From Fulvimonas soli (GTDB lineage Bacteria > Pseudomonadota > Gammaproteobacteria > Xanthomonadales > Rhodanobacteraceae), in NCBI RefSeq assembly GCF_003148905.1, contig NZ_QGHC01000016.1, positions 1 to 54,711 on the forward strand: a stretch of DNA of 54,711 nt. The letters are read 5' to 3'. The position numbers and the translations under genes were made by a program. Under the pieces are notes generated by a model that had not been told where the DNA came from, searched no databases, and worked only from the letters and a program-made list of their open reading frames with translations. Below, in pieces: positions 9,203 through 18,743 of this stretch. Position 1 is the first letter of the stretch, and each line of letters begins with the position of its first letter.

Positions 9203-9961
9203 TCAGTTCCGGGTCGCGCCGGCCTCGGCCTGCTCGCGCGCGTCCAGCAGGCGCGCCAGGCGGTCGATGTTGGGCAGCGACAGCAGGTGCGCGTAGATCC
9301 AGCCCAGCACGCCCTCGCGCAGGAACTCGTGGGCGGTCTGCTCGTCGAGCTGGCGCAGCTTGTCCTCGTTGACCACGAACAGGCCGTTGAGGTTGATCGC
9401 CTTGCCTTCCTTCTCCAGGCGGATGTTGCGCGGCTCCAGCAGCTCGTGCTTGCGCAGTTGGTCCATGAACCAGCGGGTGCGCGTCACGTGCTGCTGGAAC
9501 TCGCCCAGGAAGCCCACGGCGCGGGCCAGCATCTCGCTGTCGCTGCCGTCTTCCTTGAACAGGCGCTCGCCCTCGGTCTCGCCGAAGCCCTCGAAGGCCT
9601 CGTCGAGGAACACGGTGAAGTCCTCGCCCTCCTGCCCGGCCGGCTTCTCGGCCAGCACGAACGGATAGCGGCGCACGAAGGCCGGGATGTAGGTGTTGGG
9701 CGCCCACTGGCCTTGCGCGTCGACCAGCAGGTTCTCGTCCTGGCGCAGGCCGAGCAGGGCCATCGGGCCGGCGTCTTCGATGCTGCTGCCGGCGAACAGG
9801 ATCGGCACGTCGCGCGCGGCCAGCGGGAACTCCACGCCGGTCAGCGGCACCGAGTGCGCCTTGGCGGCGAAGCGCATGCTGGGCACGCCCTTCAGGCGCA
9901 GGTCCTTGTGGACGGTACGGTTGAGCGGCACCGGGCGCTCGTAGAAAAGAACTTCAGCCAC
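9203..9961 (-). CDS. SapC family protein
   Basis: 252 residues matching the SapC family, named after a gene associated with Campylobacter S-layer loci. The N-terminal core (FYERPVPLNRTVHKDLRLK), the LFAGSSIEDAGPMALLGLR segment and the IPAFVRRYPFVL motif are recognisable, as is the ICE-unrelated C-terminal LNGLFVVNEDKL region. No signal peptide is visible. Function in Xanthomonadales is unknown. It is a single-gene unit ended by the terminator at 9145-9173. Confidence 0.85.
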   Translation of the reverse strand: MAEVLFYERPVPLNRTVHKDLRLKGVPSMRFAAKAHSVPLTGVEFPLAARDVPILFAGSSIEDAGPMALLGLRQDENLLVDAQGQWAPNTYIPAFVRRYPFVLAEKPAGQEGEDFTVFLDEAFEGFGETEGERLFKEDGSDSEMLARAVGFLGEFQQHVTRTRWFMDQLRKHELLEPRNIRLEKEGKAINLNGLFVVNEDKLRQLDEQTAHEFLREGVLGWIYAHLLSLPNIDRLARLLDAREQAEAGATRN

Positions 9962-10101
9962 GTCTGATTACCCATTGGCCCCGCCGTGCCGGGGTCGCCA
10001 CTTCGGCTTCCCCTCCCAAACCCGGCGTCGGGACGAACTTGGCACTATAGCAGCGCCGGCCGATGGCCGCGAATCGCCACCATCCCCCTGTTGCGGCAAG
10101 G

Positions 10102-10149
10102 ACTTGCACGGGCCTTGCATGGGAATTGCAACCTTTTTTGGTCTATGCT
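10102..10149 (+). promoter_or_regulatory. Three 11-bp-phased TTGCA repeats and a -10-like box before the HNH gene
   Basis: TTGCA occurs at 10104, 10115 and 10126, exactly 11 bp apart, inside tandem units of the form NNTTGCAYGGG. They are followed by a T-run and a -10-like TATGCT (10144-10149). No -35 hexamer is correctly spaced, which would fit an activator-dependent promoter. The gene starts at 10205. Confidence 0.4.
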
Positions 10150-10204
10150 CGGTCCGACCGACATCGCCGGGACGCTCTTTCACCTGACGGGAAGGACGCA
10201 ACGC

Positions 10205-10804
10205 ATGCTGATGGAAGTGAACCGCCGGGGCGACCTCCACTCGACCCGGGTGCTATCGCTGGACGCCGCCGGCCGCATCCTCGACTGGATCAGCTGGCAG
10301 GAGGCGGTCTGCCTCTACGTCCGCGACGCGGTGGCGTGGACGCTGGGCGACCCCTGCCTCACCGTGCACGGCGGCCACAACCGCGCGCTGGGTGCGCAGA
10401 GCCGCATCGAGCTGCACCCGATCATCGCCAGCACCGGCCACTGCCGCGACCACGCGGTGGACCCGGCGCCCGCGCTCACCAACACCGCGCTGTTCGCCCG
10501 CGACCGCTACCTGTGCCTGTACTGCGGCGAGCACTTCAGCCGCGGGGAGCTGACCCGCGACCACGTGCAGCCGGTCTCGCGCGGCGGCCGCGACGAGTGG
10601 GAGAACGTGGTCAGCGCCTGCCTCGCCTGCAACCTCCGGAAGGGCAACCGCACCCCGCAGCAGGCGCACATGCCGCTGCTGGCGGTGCCGTACCGGCCGA
10701 GCTGGGTGGAGCACCTGATCCTGTCCAACCGCAACATCCTGGCCGACCAGATGGAGTTCCTGGTCAGCCACCTGCCGCGGGACCGCCGCGCGGCGCACGC
10801 CTGA
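10205..10804 (+). CDS. HNH endonuclease family protein
   Basis: 199 residues from ATG 10205, with AAGGA eight bases upstream; the longer open frame back to 9986 lacks a ribosome site and crosses the promoter region. A C-terminal HNH zinc domain is clear: CLYC at 104-107, the catalytic DH pair at 119-120, an Asn near 134, and CLAC at 139-142 followed by NLRKGN. The N-terminal 90 residues are conserved in related proteins but have no assigned function. Stand-alone HNH proteins of this form are common in the order; the role (nicking, repair or restriction) is unknown. Its end overlaps the convergent iron-permease gene by 41 bases. Confidence 0.87.
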   Translation: MLMEVNRRGDLHSTRVLSLDAAGRILDWISWQEAVCLYVRDAVAWTLGDPCLTVHGGHNRALGAQSRIELHPIIASTGHCRDHAVDPAPALTNTALFARDRYLCLYCGEHFSRGELTRDHVQPVSRGGRDEWENVVSACLACNLRKGNRTPQQAHMPLLAVPYRPSWVEHLILSNRNILADQMEFLVSHLPRDRRAAHA

Positions 10805-11225
10805 GCGGCCGGTCGGCGCGCTCGCCGGCCCTGGCCAGGGCCGCCTCCACATCCTCCAGCTGCTCGCGCGCCTCGCCGGCCAGGCGGCAGTAGTAGGCGC
10901 GGATGCGCTCCAGTGTCTGCTCGTCCAGCTCTTCCAGGTCCAGCAAGGCGTTGTGCGCGCGGCTGCTGCGAATCAGCTCGTCCAGCTTGATCTGCAACGC
11001 TGCCGAGTCGCGGTTCTGCGTGTTCTGGATCAGGAACACCATCAGGAAGGTGATGATGGTGGTGCCGGTATTGATCACCAGCTGCCAGGTGTCGCCGAAG
11101 TGGAACAGCGGGCCGGTGGCCGCCCACAGCAGCACCAGCGCCACCGCCGCGATGAAGGTGGCCGGCTTGCCGGCGGCCGCCGAGGTGGCGGCGGCGAAGC
11201 GGCGGAACAGCTTGGAGGCGTTCAT
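10764..11225 (-). CDS. Low-affinity iron permease family protein
   Basis: 153 residues from ATG 11225, chosen over an upstream start at 11309 that adds a non-conserved tail. Two membrane helices are visible (about 20-38 and 45-65), with the family motif [24 protein letters not shown] in and after the second. A charged, probably coiled-coil tail follows ([12 protein letters not shown] ... [15 protein letters not shown]). The family is named for the yeast low-affinity iron permease, but bacterial members are not proven transporters. Confidence 0.82.
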   Translation of the reverse strand: MNASKLFRRFAAATSAAAGKPATFIAAVALVLLWAATGPLFHFGDTWQLVINTGTTIITFLMVFLIQNTQNRDSAALQIKLDELIRSSRAHNALLDLEELDEQTLERIRAYYCRLAGEAREQLEDVEAALARAGERADRPLRRAPRGGPAAGG

Positions 11226-11365
11226 GGCTCGGCTCCCGCAGTGGCGATCCGCCCCAGCCTGCGGCGCGGCGCGTGTGCCCGCCGTGCAGGCCGGCTGAAC
11301 CGTCGCCACCGCCCCGCCCCGGAGCCGCCCTTGCCCCGCCCCCGCACAGGGCCAACAATACGCGG

Positions 11366-13255
11366 ATGAACGACCTCTCCCGCTACCCCCGGCTGGCGCA
11401 GATCGACGCGCCGGCCGACCTGCGCCGTTTCCCCGACGAGGAGCTGCCCGCCGTCGCCGACGAGCTGCGCGCCTACCTCATCGAGTCGGTGGCCAGCTCC
11501 GGCGGCCACTTCGGCGCGGGCCTGGGCGTGGTGGAGCTGACCGTGGCGCTGCACCGCGTGTTCGACACCCCGCACGACCGCCTGGTGTGGGACGTGGGCC
11601 ACCAGTGCTACCCGCACAAGATCCTCACCGGCCGCCGCGACCGCATCACCACGATCAAGAAGAAGGACGGCCTGGCGCCGTTCCCGCGCCGCGAGGAGAG
11701 CGAGTACGACACCTTCGGCGTGGGCCACTCCTCCACCTCGATCTCCGCCGCGCTGGGCATGGCCATCGCCAACCAGCGGCGCGGCGACAGGCGCAAGATC
11801 GTGGCGGTGATCGGCGACGGCGCGATGACCGCGGGCATGGTCTACGAGGCGATGAACCACGGCGGCGACGTCGAGCCGGACATGCTGGTGATCCTCAACG
11901 ACAACGGCATGTCGATCAGCGAGAACGTGGGCGCGCTGACCAAGATGCTGGCGCGGCTGCTGGCCAACCGCACGCTCAACAGCTGGCGCGAGCGCGCCAA
12001 GCGGGCGATCCCCAAGCAGTCGCTGATGGGCCGCTTCTTCAAGCGCTGGGAGGAGCACGCCAAGGGCATGTTCGTGCCCTCCACGCTGTTCGAGGAGCTG
12101 GGCTTCCACTACACCGGCCCGATCGACGGCCACAACCTGCCGCAGCTGCTCGCCGCGCTGCGCACGGTGAAGGACCTGCCGGGCCCGCAGCTGCTGCACG
12201 TGGTCACCACCAAGGGCAAGGGCTACGCCCCGGCCGAGCAGGCGCAGATCGACTACCACGCGGTCGGCCCGTTCGACCCGCAGGCCGGCGTGGTGAAGAA
12301 GCCGGGCGCGGCCCGGCCCACCTACACCGACATCTTCAGCGACTGGCTGTGCGACATGGCCGCCGCCGACGAGCGGCTGTACGGCATCACCCCGGCGATG
12401 CGCGAGGGCTCCGGCCTGGTGCGCTTCTCCAGGGAATACCCGGAGCGCTACTTCGACGTGGCGATCGCCGAGCAGCACGCGGTGACGCTGGCCGCCGGCA
12501 TGGCCTGCGAGGGCGCCAAGCCGGTGGTGGCGATCTACTCCACCTTCCTGCAGCGCGCCTACGACCAGGCGATCCACGACGTGGCGCTGCAGAACCTGGA
12601 CGTCACCTTCGCGATCGACCGCGGCGGCGTGGTCGGCCCGGACGGCGCCACCCACGCGGGCAGCTTCGATCTCTCCTTCCTGCGCTGCCTGCCGAACATG
12701 GTGATCATGGCGCCGGCCGACGAGAACGAGTGCCGCGCGATGCTCACCACCGGCTTCCGCCACGCCGGCCCCGCGGCGATCCGCTACCCGCGCGGCACCG
12801 GCCCCGGCGTGGCCGTGCGCCGGGAGCTGGAGACGCTGCCGCTGGGCAAGGCCGAGCTGCGCCGGCGCGGCCGCGGGCTGGCCCTGCTCAGCTTCGGCGC
12901 GATGCTGGCGCCGGCGGCGGAGATCGCCGCGGAGCTGGACGCCACGCTGGTCAACATGCGCTTCGTCAAGCCGCTGGACGAGGCGCTGGTGCTGGAGCTG
13001 GCCAGGACCCACGAGGCCTTCGTCACGCTGGAGGACAACGCCATCGCCGGCGGCGCCGGCTCGGCGGTGGCCGAGTGCCTGGCCGCGCACGGCGTGGTCA
13101 AGCCGATCCTGCACCTGGGCCTGCCCGACGCCTACCTGGAGCACGGCAGCCGCGAGGAAGTGCTGAGCATGGCCGGCCTCGACCTGCCCGGCATCCGCAA
13201 CGCGATCCGCGCGCGCTTCCCGCTGCTGTCCGCCGCCGCCACCGGCGTCGGCTGA
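11366..13255 (+). CDS. dxs: 1-deoxy-D-xylulose-5-phosphate synthase
   Basis: 629 residues from ATG 11366. The enzyme condenses pyruvate with glyceraldehyde 3-phosphate using thiamine diphosphate, the first step of the MEP isoprenoid pathway. The ThDP motif GDGAMTAGM begins at residue 150 and ends at N178/N180. Conserved histidines are at 48, 79 and 121. The pyrimidine-binding glutamate lies in DVAIAEQHA, and the transketolase C-terminal domain follows. The length is normal. It stands alone, with a convergent TonB-receptor remnant starting 25 bases after its stop. Cytoplasmic. Confidence 0.96.
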   Translation: MNDLSRYPRLAQIDAPADLRRFPDEELPAVADELRAYLIESVASSGGHFGAGLGVVELTVALHRVFDTPHDRLVWDVGHQCYPHKILTGRRDRITTIKKKDGLAPFPRREESEYDTFGVGHSSTSISAALGMAIANQRRGDRRKIVAVIGDGAMTAGMVYEAMNHGGDVEPDMLVILNDNGMSISENVGALTKMLARLLANRTLNSWRERAKRAIPKQSLMGRFFKRWEEHAKGMFVPSTLFEELGFHYTGPIDGHNLPQLLAALRTVKDLPGPQLLHVVTTKGKGYAPAEQAQIDYHAVGPFDPQAGVVKKPGAARPTYTDIFSDWLCDMAAADERLYGITPAMREGSGLVRFSREYPERYFDVAIAEQHAVTLAAGMACEGAKPVVAIYSTFLQRAYDQAIHDVALQNLDVTFAIDRGGVVGPDGATHAGSFDLSFLRCLPNMVIMAPADENECRAMLTTGFRHAGPAAIRYPRGTGPGVAVRRELETLPLGKAELRRRGRGLALLSFGAMLAPAAEIAAELDATLVNMRFVKPLDEALVLELARTHEAFVTLEDNAIAGGAGSAVAECLAAHGVVKPILHLGLPDAYLEHGSREEVLSMAGLDLPGIRNAIRARFPLLSAAATGVG

Positions 13256-13279
13256 GCGCCCTCCCGCGGGGGCGCGGCT

Positions 13280-13600
13280 TCAGCGCCGCGGGGCGGGGCC
13301 GCCCGCGCCGAAGGGCACCTCGATCGACACGCCCAGCGTACGCGGCGTGGACTGCTGCACCAGCATCGGCCCGCCCACGCTGGCCAGGAAGCTGATCGCC
13401 TCGTCGTTGAGCGTGCCCACCGGCACGCGCCGGTCCAGCGCGTTGCGCAGGTAGACGTCCACGCGGGCGCCGCCGCGCAGCGCCAGGCCGGCGTCCAGGT
13501 CGAGCATGCCGAAGCCGGGTGAAACGGCGAGCAGCAGCGGCAGGCCGGCCAGCAGGATCGACAGGCGACGGGCAGGCAAGGCGGTAAGGCGCTCAGGCAT
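13280..13600 (-). pseudogene. C-terminal remnant of a TonB-dependent receptor
   Basis: 106 codons. From about residue 31 the sequence reads as the last strands of a TonB-dependent receptor: LDLDAGLALRGGARVDVYLRNALDRRVPVG and the closing strand TPRTLGVSIEVPF. The plug and most of the barrel, usually 600 or more residues, are missing. The first 30 residues form a signal-like hydrophobic start that is not receptor sequence, so the fragment could still be expressed and exported. No upstream part of the receptor is found between here and prmC. Confidence 0.65.
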
Positions 13601-13677
13601 GCGGGCTCATCTCCGGACCGTGGCTCGGCGGCCGGCTCCAGCGGCACCGGCCGACGCGGATCGCGGTCAAGTCTACG

Positions 13678-14517
13678 TCATGTGACAGCACCGGCCGGAC
13701 GCTGCCCGCCGCTGACGCGGTCGCGGCGCTCCAGGTCCTGCGCGGTGAACACCGGCGCATAGCCCGCCCCGCGCAGCAAGTCGCGCGCCGCCTCGCCCTG
13801 GTTCCAGCCGTGCTCGAACAGCAGCCAGCCGCCGGAAGCCAAACGCGCGCGCGCGCCGGCGACGATGCGCCGGATGTCGTCCAGCCCGTCCGCGCCGGAG
13901 GCCAGCGCCGAAGCCGGCTCGAAGCGCAGGTCGCCCTGCGCGAGGTGCGGGTCGCCCGCCTCGATGTACGGCGGGTTGGAGACGATCAGCTCGAACGTCG
14001 CCCCGCCCAGCGGCGCCAGCCAGTCGCCCTGCGCGAACGCCACGTTGCGCAGGCCCAGCCGCTGCGCGTTGCGCCGCGCCACCGCCAGCGCCGCCGCGCT
14101 GGCGTCGGTGGCGAGGACCTGCGCGCGCGGCCGCTCGCGCGCGAGCGCCAGCGCGACGGCGCCGCTGCCGGTGCCGAGGTCGGCCACGCGGCACGGCCGG
14201 TCCGCGGGCAGGCGCTCCAGCGCCAGCTCCACCAGCCGCTCGGTCTCCGGCCGCGGGATCAGCGTGGCCGGCGTCACCTCCAGCTCCAGCGACCAGAAGC
14301 CGCGCGAGCCAACCAGGTACGCCACCGGCTCGCCCGCCGCGCGGCGCTCGACCAGCGCGGAGAAGGCCGCCTGGACGTCCGCGGGCACGGGGTCGTCGGC
14401 ATGCGCGAACAGCCAGCCGCGCGGCCGGCCCAGCGCATGCGCCAGCAGCAGCTCGGCGTCGATGCGCTCGCCCAGGCGCGCGGCCGCCGCGGCGAGCAGG
14501 GCGCGCACCTCAGCCAT
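13678..14517 (-). CDS. prmC: Peptide chain release factor N5-glutamine methyltransferase
   Basis: 279 residues. It methylates the GGQ glutamine of release factors RF1 and RF2 with S-adenosylmethionine. The SAM-binding motif DLGTGSG is at 113-119, the IPRPETE motif at 87-93, and the substrate-binding NPPY at 181-184. Its start overlaps the stop of the large membrane protein gene by eight bases, so the two are cotranscribed. The product, S-adenosylhomocysteine, is cleared by AhcY, encoded 7 kb away with an SAH riboswitch; this is a metabolic, not an operonic, link. Confidence 0.95.
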   Translation of the reverse strand: MAEVRALLAAAAARLGERIDAELLLAHALGRPRGWLFAHADDPVPADVQAAFSALVERRAAGEPVAYLVGSRGFWSLELEVTPATLIPRPETERLVELALERLPADRPCRVADLGTGSGAVALALARERPRAQVLATDASAAALAVARRNAQRLGLRNVAFAQGDWLAPLGGATFELIVSNPPYIEAGDPHLAQGDLRFEPASALASGADGLDDIRRIVAGARARLASGGWLLFEHGWNQGEAARDLLRGAGYAPVFTAQDLERRDRVSGGQRPAGAVT

Positions 14518-17500
14518 GCGGCGGCTCCGGCGGTGGCATCGCCGGCGGCTCGGCCGTGCGCTTCGGCTCGCGGCGCCGCCAGTAGCCGTCCCTCGACCAC
14601 GCCTCGAAGCCCCAGCGCAGCCAGCCGATCAGCGCGTTGGCCAGCCACAGCGCCCAGGCCAGCATGGCCAGCTTGTAGACCCACAGCGGCAGGCTGAACA
14701 CGCCGCCCTGCGGCAGCGCGCCGGCACTGCGGTCGGCCAGCCAGCGCAGCGCCCAGGCGGTGGAGCCGTTGCCGGCCACGTGCATGTCGGGCAGGCCGAG
14801 CAGGCCCCTGGGCACCGCCGACACCAGCACCGCCAGCGCCAGCGCGGTGAGCGCGGCCAGGCCCAGCTGCAGCAGGTTGAAGCCGGTGGCGCCCAGCCGC
14901 GCGGGCGCGCCGCGCGCGCGCAGGCCGAGCAGGATCAGCCACAGCACCACCAGCGCGTAGGCGCTCCAGGCGAAGGCGGAGAAGCCCAGCCCCAGCAGCA
15001 GCCAGTGGCGGAAGCGCAGCGGCGTCGGCGCATGGCGCGCGAGCAGCCACGCGGCCAGCAGCAGCACGGCCAGCTGCGCCCAGTACAGCACCGCCGGCCC
15101 CAGCGCCGGGCCCCAGGTCCACAGCACCCAGCGGTCCTGCGGCAGTTGCAGGCCCAGCTCGAGATTGGCCGCCGGCGCGCCGAGCGCGAACGCCGGCGTG
15201 CGCGTGCCCGCGGCCGCGCCTCCGGGCGTGCGCACGCGCAGCGCGTAGCCGTGCGTGCCGGGCAGCAGCGGCAGGCCCAGCCGGCCGTCGCGCAGCGCCA
15301 GCTGCAGCGCCTCGCCGTCGCGGCTGGCTTCCAGCAGCTCGGCCTGCGGCGGCAGCGCGACGGCGTGCTCGCCGCCGCGCGTGCTGCGCGCCTGCAGTTC
15401 GAGCGTGCTCTCGGTGACCCGCTCGCCCGCGACGCTGCGCAGGCTCACGCGGTCGAAGGCCAGGCTGTCGCCGGCCACGCCGGGCGGCTGCGACACGGCC
15501 AGTTCGAGCCGCTCGCCCGGCAGCGGCTGGAAGCGCAGGCCCTCTTCGCTGGCACTGGCCGGCACGCCCCTGGCCTCCACGTGCCACATCGGCGCGGCGA
15601 GCACTTCCCACACTTCGGCGCGCTCGCCCAGCGCGGGCGCGGCAAGCGCGAGCGCATCGGCGCGGTCGAGCCGGCTGCTCCAGCCCGTGTACTCCTCGCC
15701 GGACCTGAGGCTGACGCGGATGCGGCCGTCCTTCACCGGCGCGTCCTCGCCCAGCGGGTGCTCGCCGGGCAGCAGCGGCAGGCTGACGTCGAAACCGCCG
15801 TCGCTGGGCGCGATGCGCTCGACCTCGTTCTCCACCGTCCAGTCCACGCCCAGCATCAGCCGCCGGGTGAGCCGCACGTAGGGCGGGAAGCTCCGCGCCG
15901 GCGGCAGCGCGCGGCCGTCGCCGCCGCTGCGCTGGCGGCTGAAGGCCAGGCTGTCGCCCAGCAGGCGGCCGTCGTCGAGGCCGCCCACCGTCCAGCCCGC
16001 GCCGCCCGCCGCGATGCGCTGCGGCGGCAGCGGGAAGCGCAGGCCGGCGCTGTCGGCGTCGCCGAAGCGGTAGCGCAGGCCGACGCGGTGCACGCCGCGC
16101 TCCAGCCGCAGCAGCAGCTGGCCGTCGCGGGCCGCGAGCACCGCCGGATGGCCGTCGACGCTGGCGTCGAGCAGCTGCAGTCCCGCGTCCGGCTGCGGCA
16201 GCGGCGCCGCCACGGTCGCGCCGGCATGCAGTTCCAGCTGCAGGTCCAGCGTGTCGGTCCCGGTCTGCAGCGTGGCCTGCGCCAGCGCCGCGCAGCCGGG
16301 ATCGCACTTCGGCGCCTCGGCGAGGCGGTGGCGCAGCGCGTCGAGCATGGCCTGGCTGGGCAGGCCCTGCGCCGGCGCGCCGTGCGGCAGCAGCGCCAGC
16401 GCCAGCAGGGCCGCGGCGCCGGCGCCGCGGCGGCGCCAGCCGTGCCAGTCCGCGCGCAGCGGACGCAGCAGGTGCAGCGCCAGCTTCGCCAGCAGCGCGG
16501 CGAGCAGCGCCACCAGTGCCACCCGCAGCAGGCGCACCAGCCAGGCCGGCGCGATCAGCAGGCGCGTGCCCTGCTGCGGCGTCACCGGGCCGCTCCAGCC
16601 CAGCCGGTAGTCGTTGCCGACGTCCCACCGCGGCGTGCCGTCGCCGGCCTGCAGCAGGCCGTGCGCGTCCGGCGCCGCGAGAGCGGCCGCGGTCACGGTG
16701 ATTGCGGCCAGCTCCGCTTTCGGAGCGGGCTTGGCCGGCAGGCTGGGGAGCGGCCTGGCCTGGCGTAGCACTGGCGAAGGCGGGGCAGGCGGTGCCGGGG
16801 GCGCAGGCATCGAGTTGCCGGAAGCCTCATCGATCGCCGGCGCAGCGGCCGGCGGCGGCTGGGCGTTGTAGGCAGCAACGACTTCATCGTCCGCACGACT
16901 TGCGGCCTCCGTTGCACCGGGCGACACGCGGGCGCGTTGCTGCTCCAACTGCGGATGCAAGGCATATTCGAGCTGCGCGGCGGCGAACGGCAGGCTCCAC
17001 AGCACGGCCAGCGCGAAGGCGGCCACGGCGCCGCCGCGCGCGACGGCGCGCAGCCGCCCCTCCGGCAGCGCGCGCACCAGCAGGGCGAGCGCCAGCGCCA
17101 CGCCCAGCGTCCAGCGCGGCGCGCCGCCCTCGTGCAGCGCGAGCAGCAGGAAGGCCGCCGCCACCGGCGCCCAGCGCCAGCCGAGCAGGCGGCCGGCGAG
17201 CAGCGCGAGCAGGGCCAGCACGAACAGGTCGAGCAGGCTCCACTGCGCCACCCACGAATCGGGCGAGACGTCCGCGCCCGCCGCGCCGAGCAGGCGGTAG
17301 CCCGGCGGCAGGTGCAGCACGGCGTCGATGCGCTCCAGCGGCAGCTGCCAGCCGCCGCTGGGCGCGGCGCCGTGCGCGGGCAGGCGCAGCCCGGCCTCGA
17401 GCGCCAGCCGGCGCGTGCGCAGCTCGACGCCGCCGCGGCCGTCCGCGCCGCGGCTGACCAGCAGCGGCTGGCCGGCCTGCGCGGCGCGTTGCAGCTGCCA

Positions 17501-18634
17501 CGGCGCGCCGACGTCCAGGCGCTGGCGATGGCGCAGCTCGCCGTCGAGGCGGTCGACCGCGCTGAAGCCGCCGCCGTCGAAATCCAGCCACAGCTCGCGC
17601 CGCAGGCGCAGCTGGTCGCCCTGCCCGCCCTCGTCGCCGCGGGCGCCCTGCTCGATGCCCAGGCCGTTGCCGGCGTCCAGCGCGTAGGCGGGCAACTCGC
17701 GCCATTCGTCCGGCACGCCGGCCTGCGCGGCATCGACCGCCTGGCCTTCCACCCGCGTGCTGCGCAGCCCGGGATCGTCGGCATAGCTCCAGGTTTCCCG
17801 CGCCGGCCAGGGCGCGGCCGCCGCGCCCGGCGCCACCTTCGCCAGCGGCGCGGTGGCGCGGGCGTCGAGGCCCAGCTCCCAGTGGCCGGGACGCAGCTGC
17901 ACGCGCAGGCGGCCGTCGTTCTCCAGCCGCGCGGGCAGCTCGCCCTGCAGGTCGGTGGCGACGAAGCCGGCCGGCAGCGCCGGGCCGAGCGACTGCTCGC
18001 GCGCGCTGCCGGCGACGTCGAGCACGAGGCGCGTCTGCAGCGTGGCCGGCAGGCCATCCTGCAGCCGCCGGTACACGCGCAGCGACAGCGCGTCGGCGGT
18101 GCGCTGCGCGGCGGCCGCCTCGCCGAGGGTGAGCTCGTCGCCGTTGCGTTCCAGCCGCGCCACCGCGGCGCCGTCCACGCTCAGCGCGACCAGGCCGACC
18201 GCGGCCGGCACGCGCAGGCGCGCCGGCCGCGCGGACCACGGCAGCGCGCCGCGCAGGGCGTGGTCGCCCGCCGCCAGCCACACCGACGGCACGCCGTCGT
18301 GCTCCAGCACCGGCACCGGCTGGCCGTCGGCCTGCACCTGCTGCGGCCAGGCGCGCGCGTCGCCCGGCAGCGCCACCCAGCCGGGCGCGTCGGCGTGCAC
18401 GTCGAGCGCGAAGCGCCCGCCGTCGCGGTCGGCCTGCAGCGCGAGCCGGCCCGGCCAGGCGCACTGGAACTCGCCGGCATAGGCCGGCGTGGCCAGCCGC
18501 GGGCAAGCGTGCTGCGGCAGGTCGTGCAGCACCCAGTCCTGCCAGCCCTGCAGCGGCGGCGGCACCTCCTGCGCGCGCAGCGGCGACGCCAGCAGCAGCC
18601 CCAGGCCCAGCAGCCATCCCGATCGGTGCAGCAT
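14510..18634 (-). CDS. Very large membrane protein of unknown function
   Basis: 1374 residues, not recognised. Visible architecture: a signal peptide (residues 1-21); a first periplasmic region of about 450 residues rich in predicted beta strands; a membrane block at about 470-560; a proline- and alanine-rich linker near 590-640; one or two helices near 690-755; a second periplasmic beta-rich region at about 755-1150; and a C-terminal block of several helices to about 1345. The two halves have a similar plan (beta-rich domain then membrane helices), suggesting internal duplication. It precedes prmC with an eight-base overlap. No catalytic motif is obvious. Confidence 0.8.
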   Translation of the reverse strand: MLHRSGWLLGLGLLLASPLRAQEVPPPLQGWQDWVLHDLPQHACPRLATPAYAGEFQCAWPGRLALQADRDGGRFALDVHADAPGWVALPGDARAWPQQVQADGQPVPVLEHDGVPSVWLAAGDHALRGALPWSARPARLRVPAAVGLVALSVDGAAVARLERNGDELTLGEAAAAQRTADALSLRVYRRLQDGLPATLQTRLVLDVAGSAREQSLGPALPAGFVATDLQGELPARLENDGRLRVQLRPGHWELGLDARATAPLAKVAPGAAAAPWPARETWSYADDPGLRSTRVEGQAVDAAQAGVPDEWRELPAYALDAGNGLGIEQGARGDEGGQGDQLRLRRELWLDFDGGGFSAVDRLDGELRHRQRLDVGAPWQLQRAAQAGQPLLVSRGADGRGGVELRTRRLALEAGLRLPAHGAAPSGGWQLPLERIDAVLHLPPGYRLLGAAGADVSPDSWVAQWSLLDLFVLALLALLAGRLLGWRWAPVAAAFLLLALHEGGAPRWTLGVALALALLVRALPEGRLRAVARGGAVAAFALAVLWSLPFAAAQLEYALHPQLEQQRARVSPGATEAASRADDEVVAAYNAQPPPAAAPAIDEASGNSMPAPPAPPAPPSPVLRQARPLPSLPAKPAPKAELAAITVTAAALAAPDAHGLLQAGDGTPRWDVGNDYRLGWSGPVTPQQGTRLLIAPAWLVRLLRVALVALLAALLAKLALHLLRPLRADWHGWRRRGAGAAALLALALLPHGAPAQGLPSQAMLDALRHRLAEAPKCDPGCAALAQATLQTGTDTLDLQLELHAGATVAAPLPQPDAGLQLLDASVDGHPAVLAARDGQLLLRLERGVHRVGLRYRFGDADSAGLRFPLPPQRIAAGGAGWTVGGLDDGRLLGDSLAFSRQRSGGDGRALPPARSFPPYVRLTRRLMLGVDWTVENEVERIAPSDGGFDVSLPLLPGEHPLGEDAPVKDGRIRVSLRSGEEYTGWSSRLDRADALALAAPALGERAEVWEVLAAPMWHVEARGVPASASEEGLRFQPLPGERLELAVSQPPGVAGDSLAFDRVSLRSVAGERVTESTLELQARSTRGGEHAVALPPQAELLEASRDGEALQLALRDGRLGLPLLPGTHGYALRVRTPGGAAAGTRTPAFALGAPAANLELGLQLPQDRWVLWTWGPALGPAVLYWAQLAVLLLAAWLLARHAPTPLRFRHWLLLGLGFSAFAWSAYALVVLWLILLGLRARGAPARLGATGFNLLQLGLAALTALALAVLVSAVPRGLLGLPDMHVAGNGSTAWALRWLADRSAGALPQGGVFSLPLWVYKLAMLAWALWLANALIGWLRWGFEAWSRDGYWRRREPKRTAEPPAMPPPEPPHG

Positions 18635-18743
18635 GCCCTTCTCCCTGTCCGCCCCTTTGGCCGGCAGTGTAAGGGAAGCGGCGCGGGGTTCCCCGTGTGC
18701 CGCCGGCCCGGCGCGGAAGGGCTCCGGGCGCGCGGCCCGGCGC

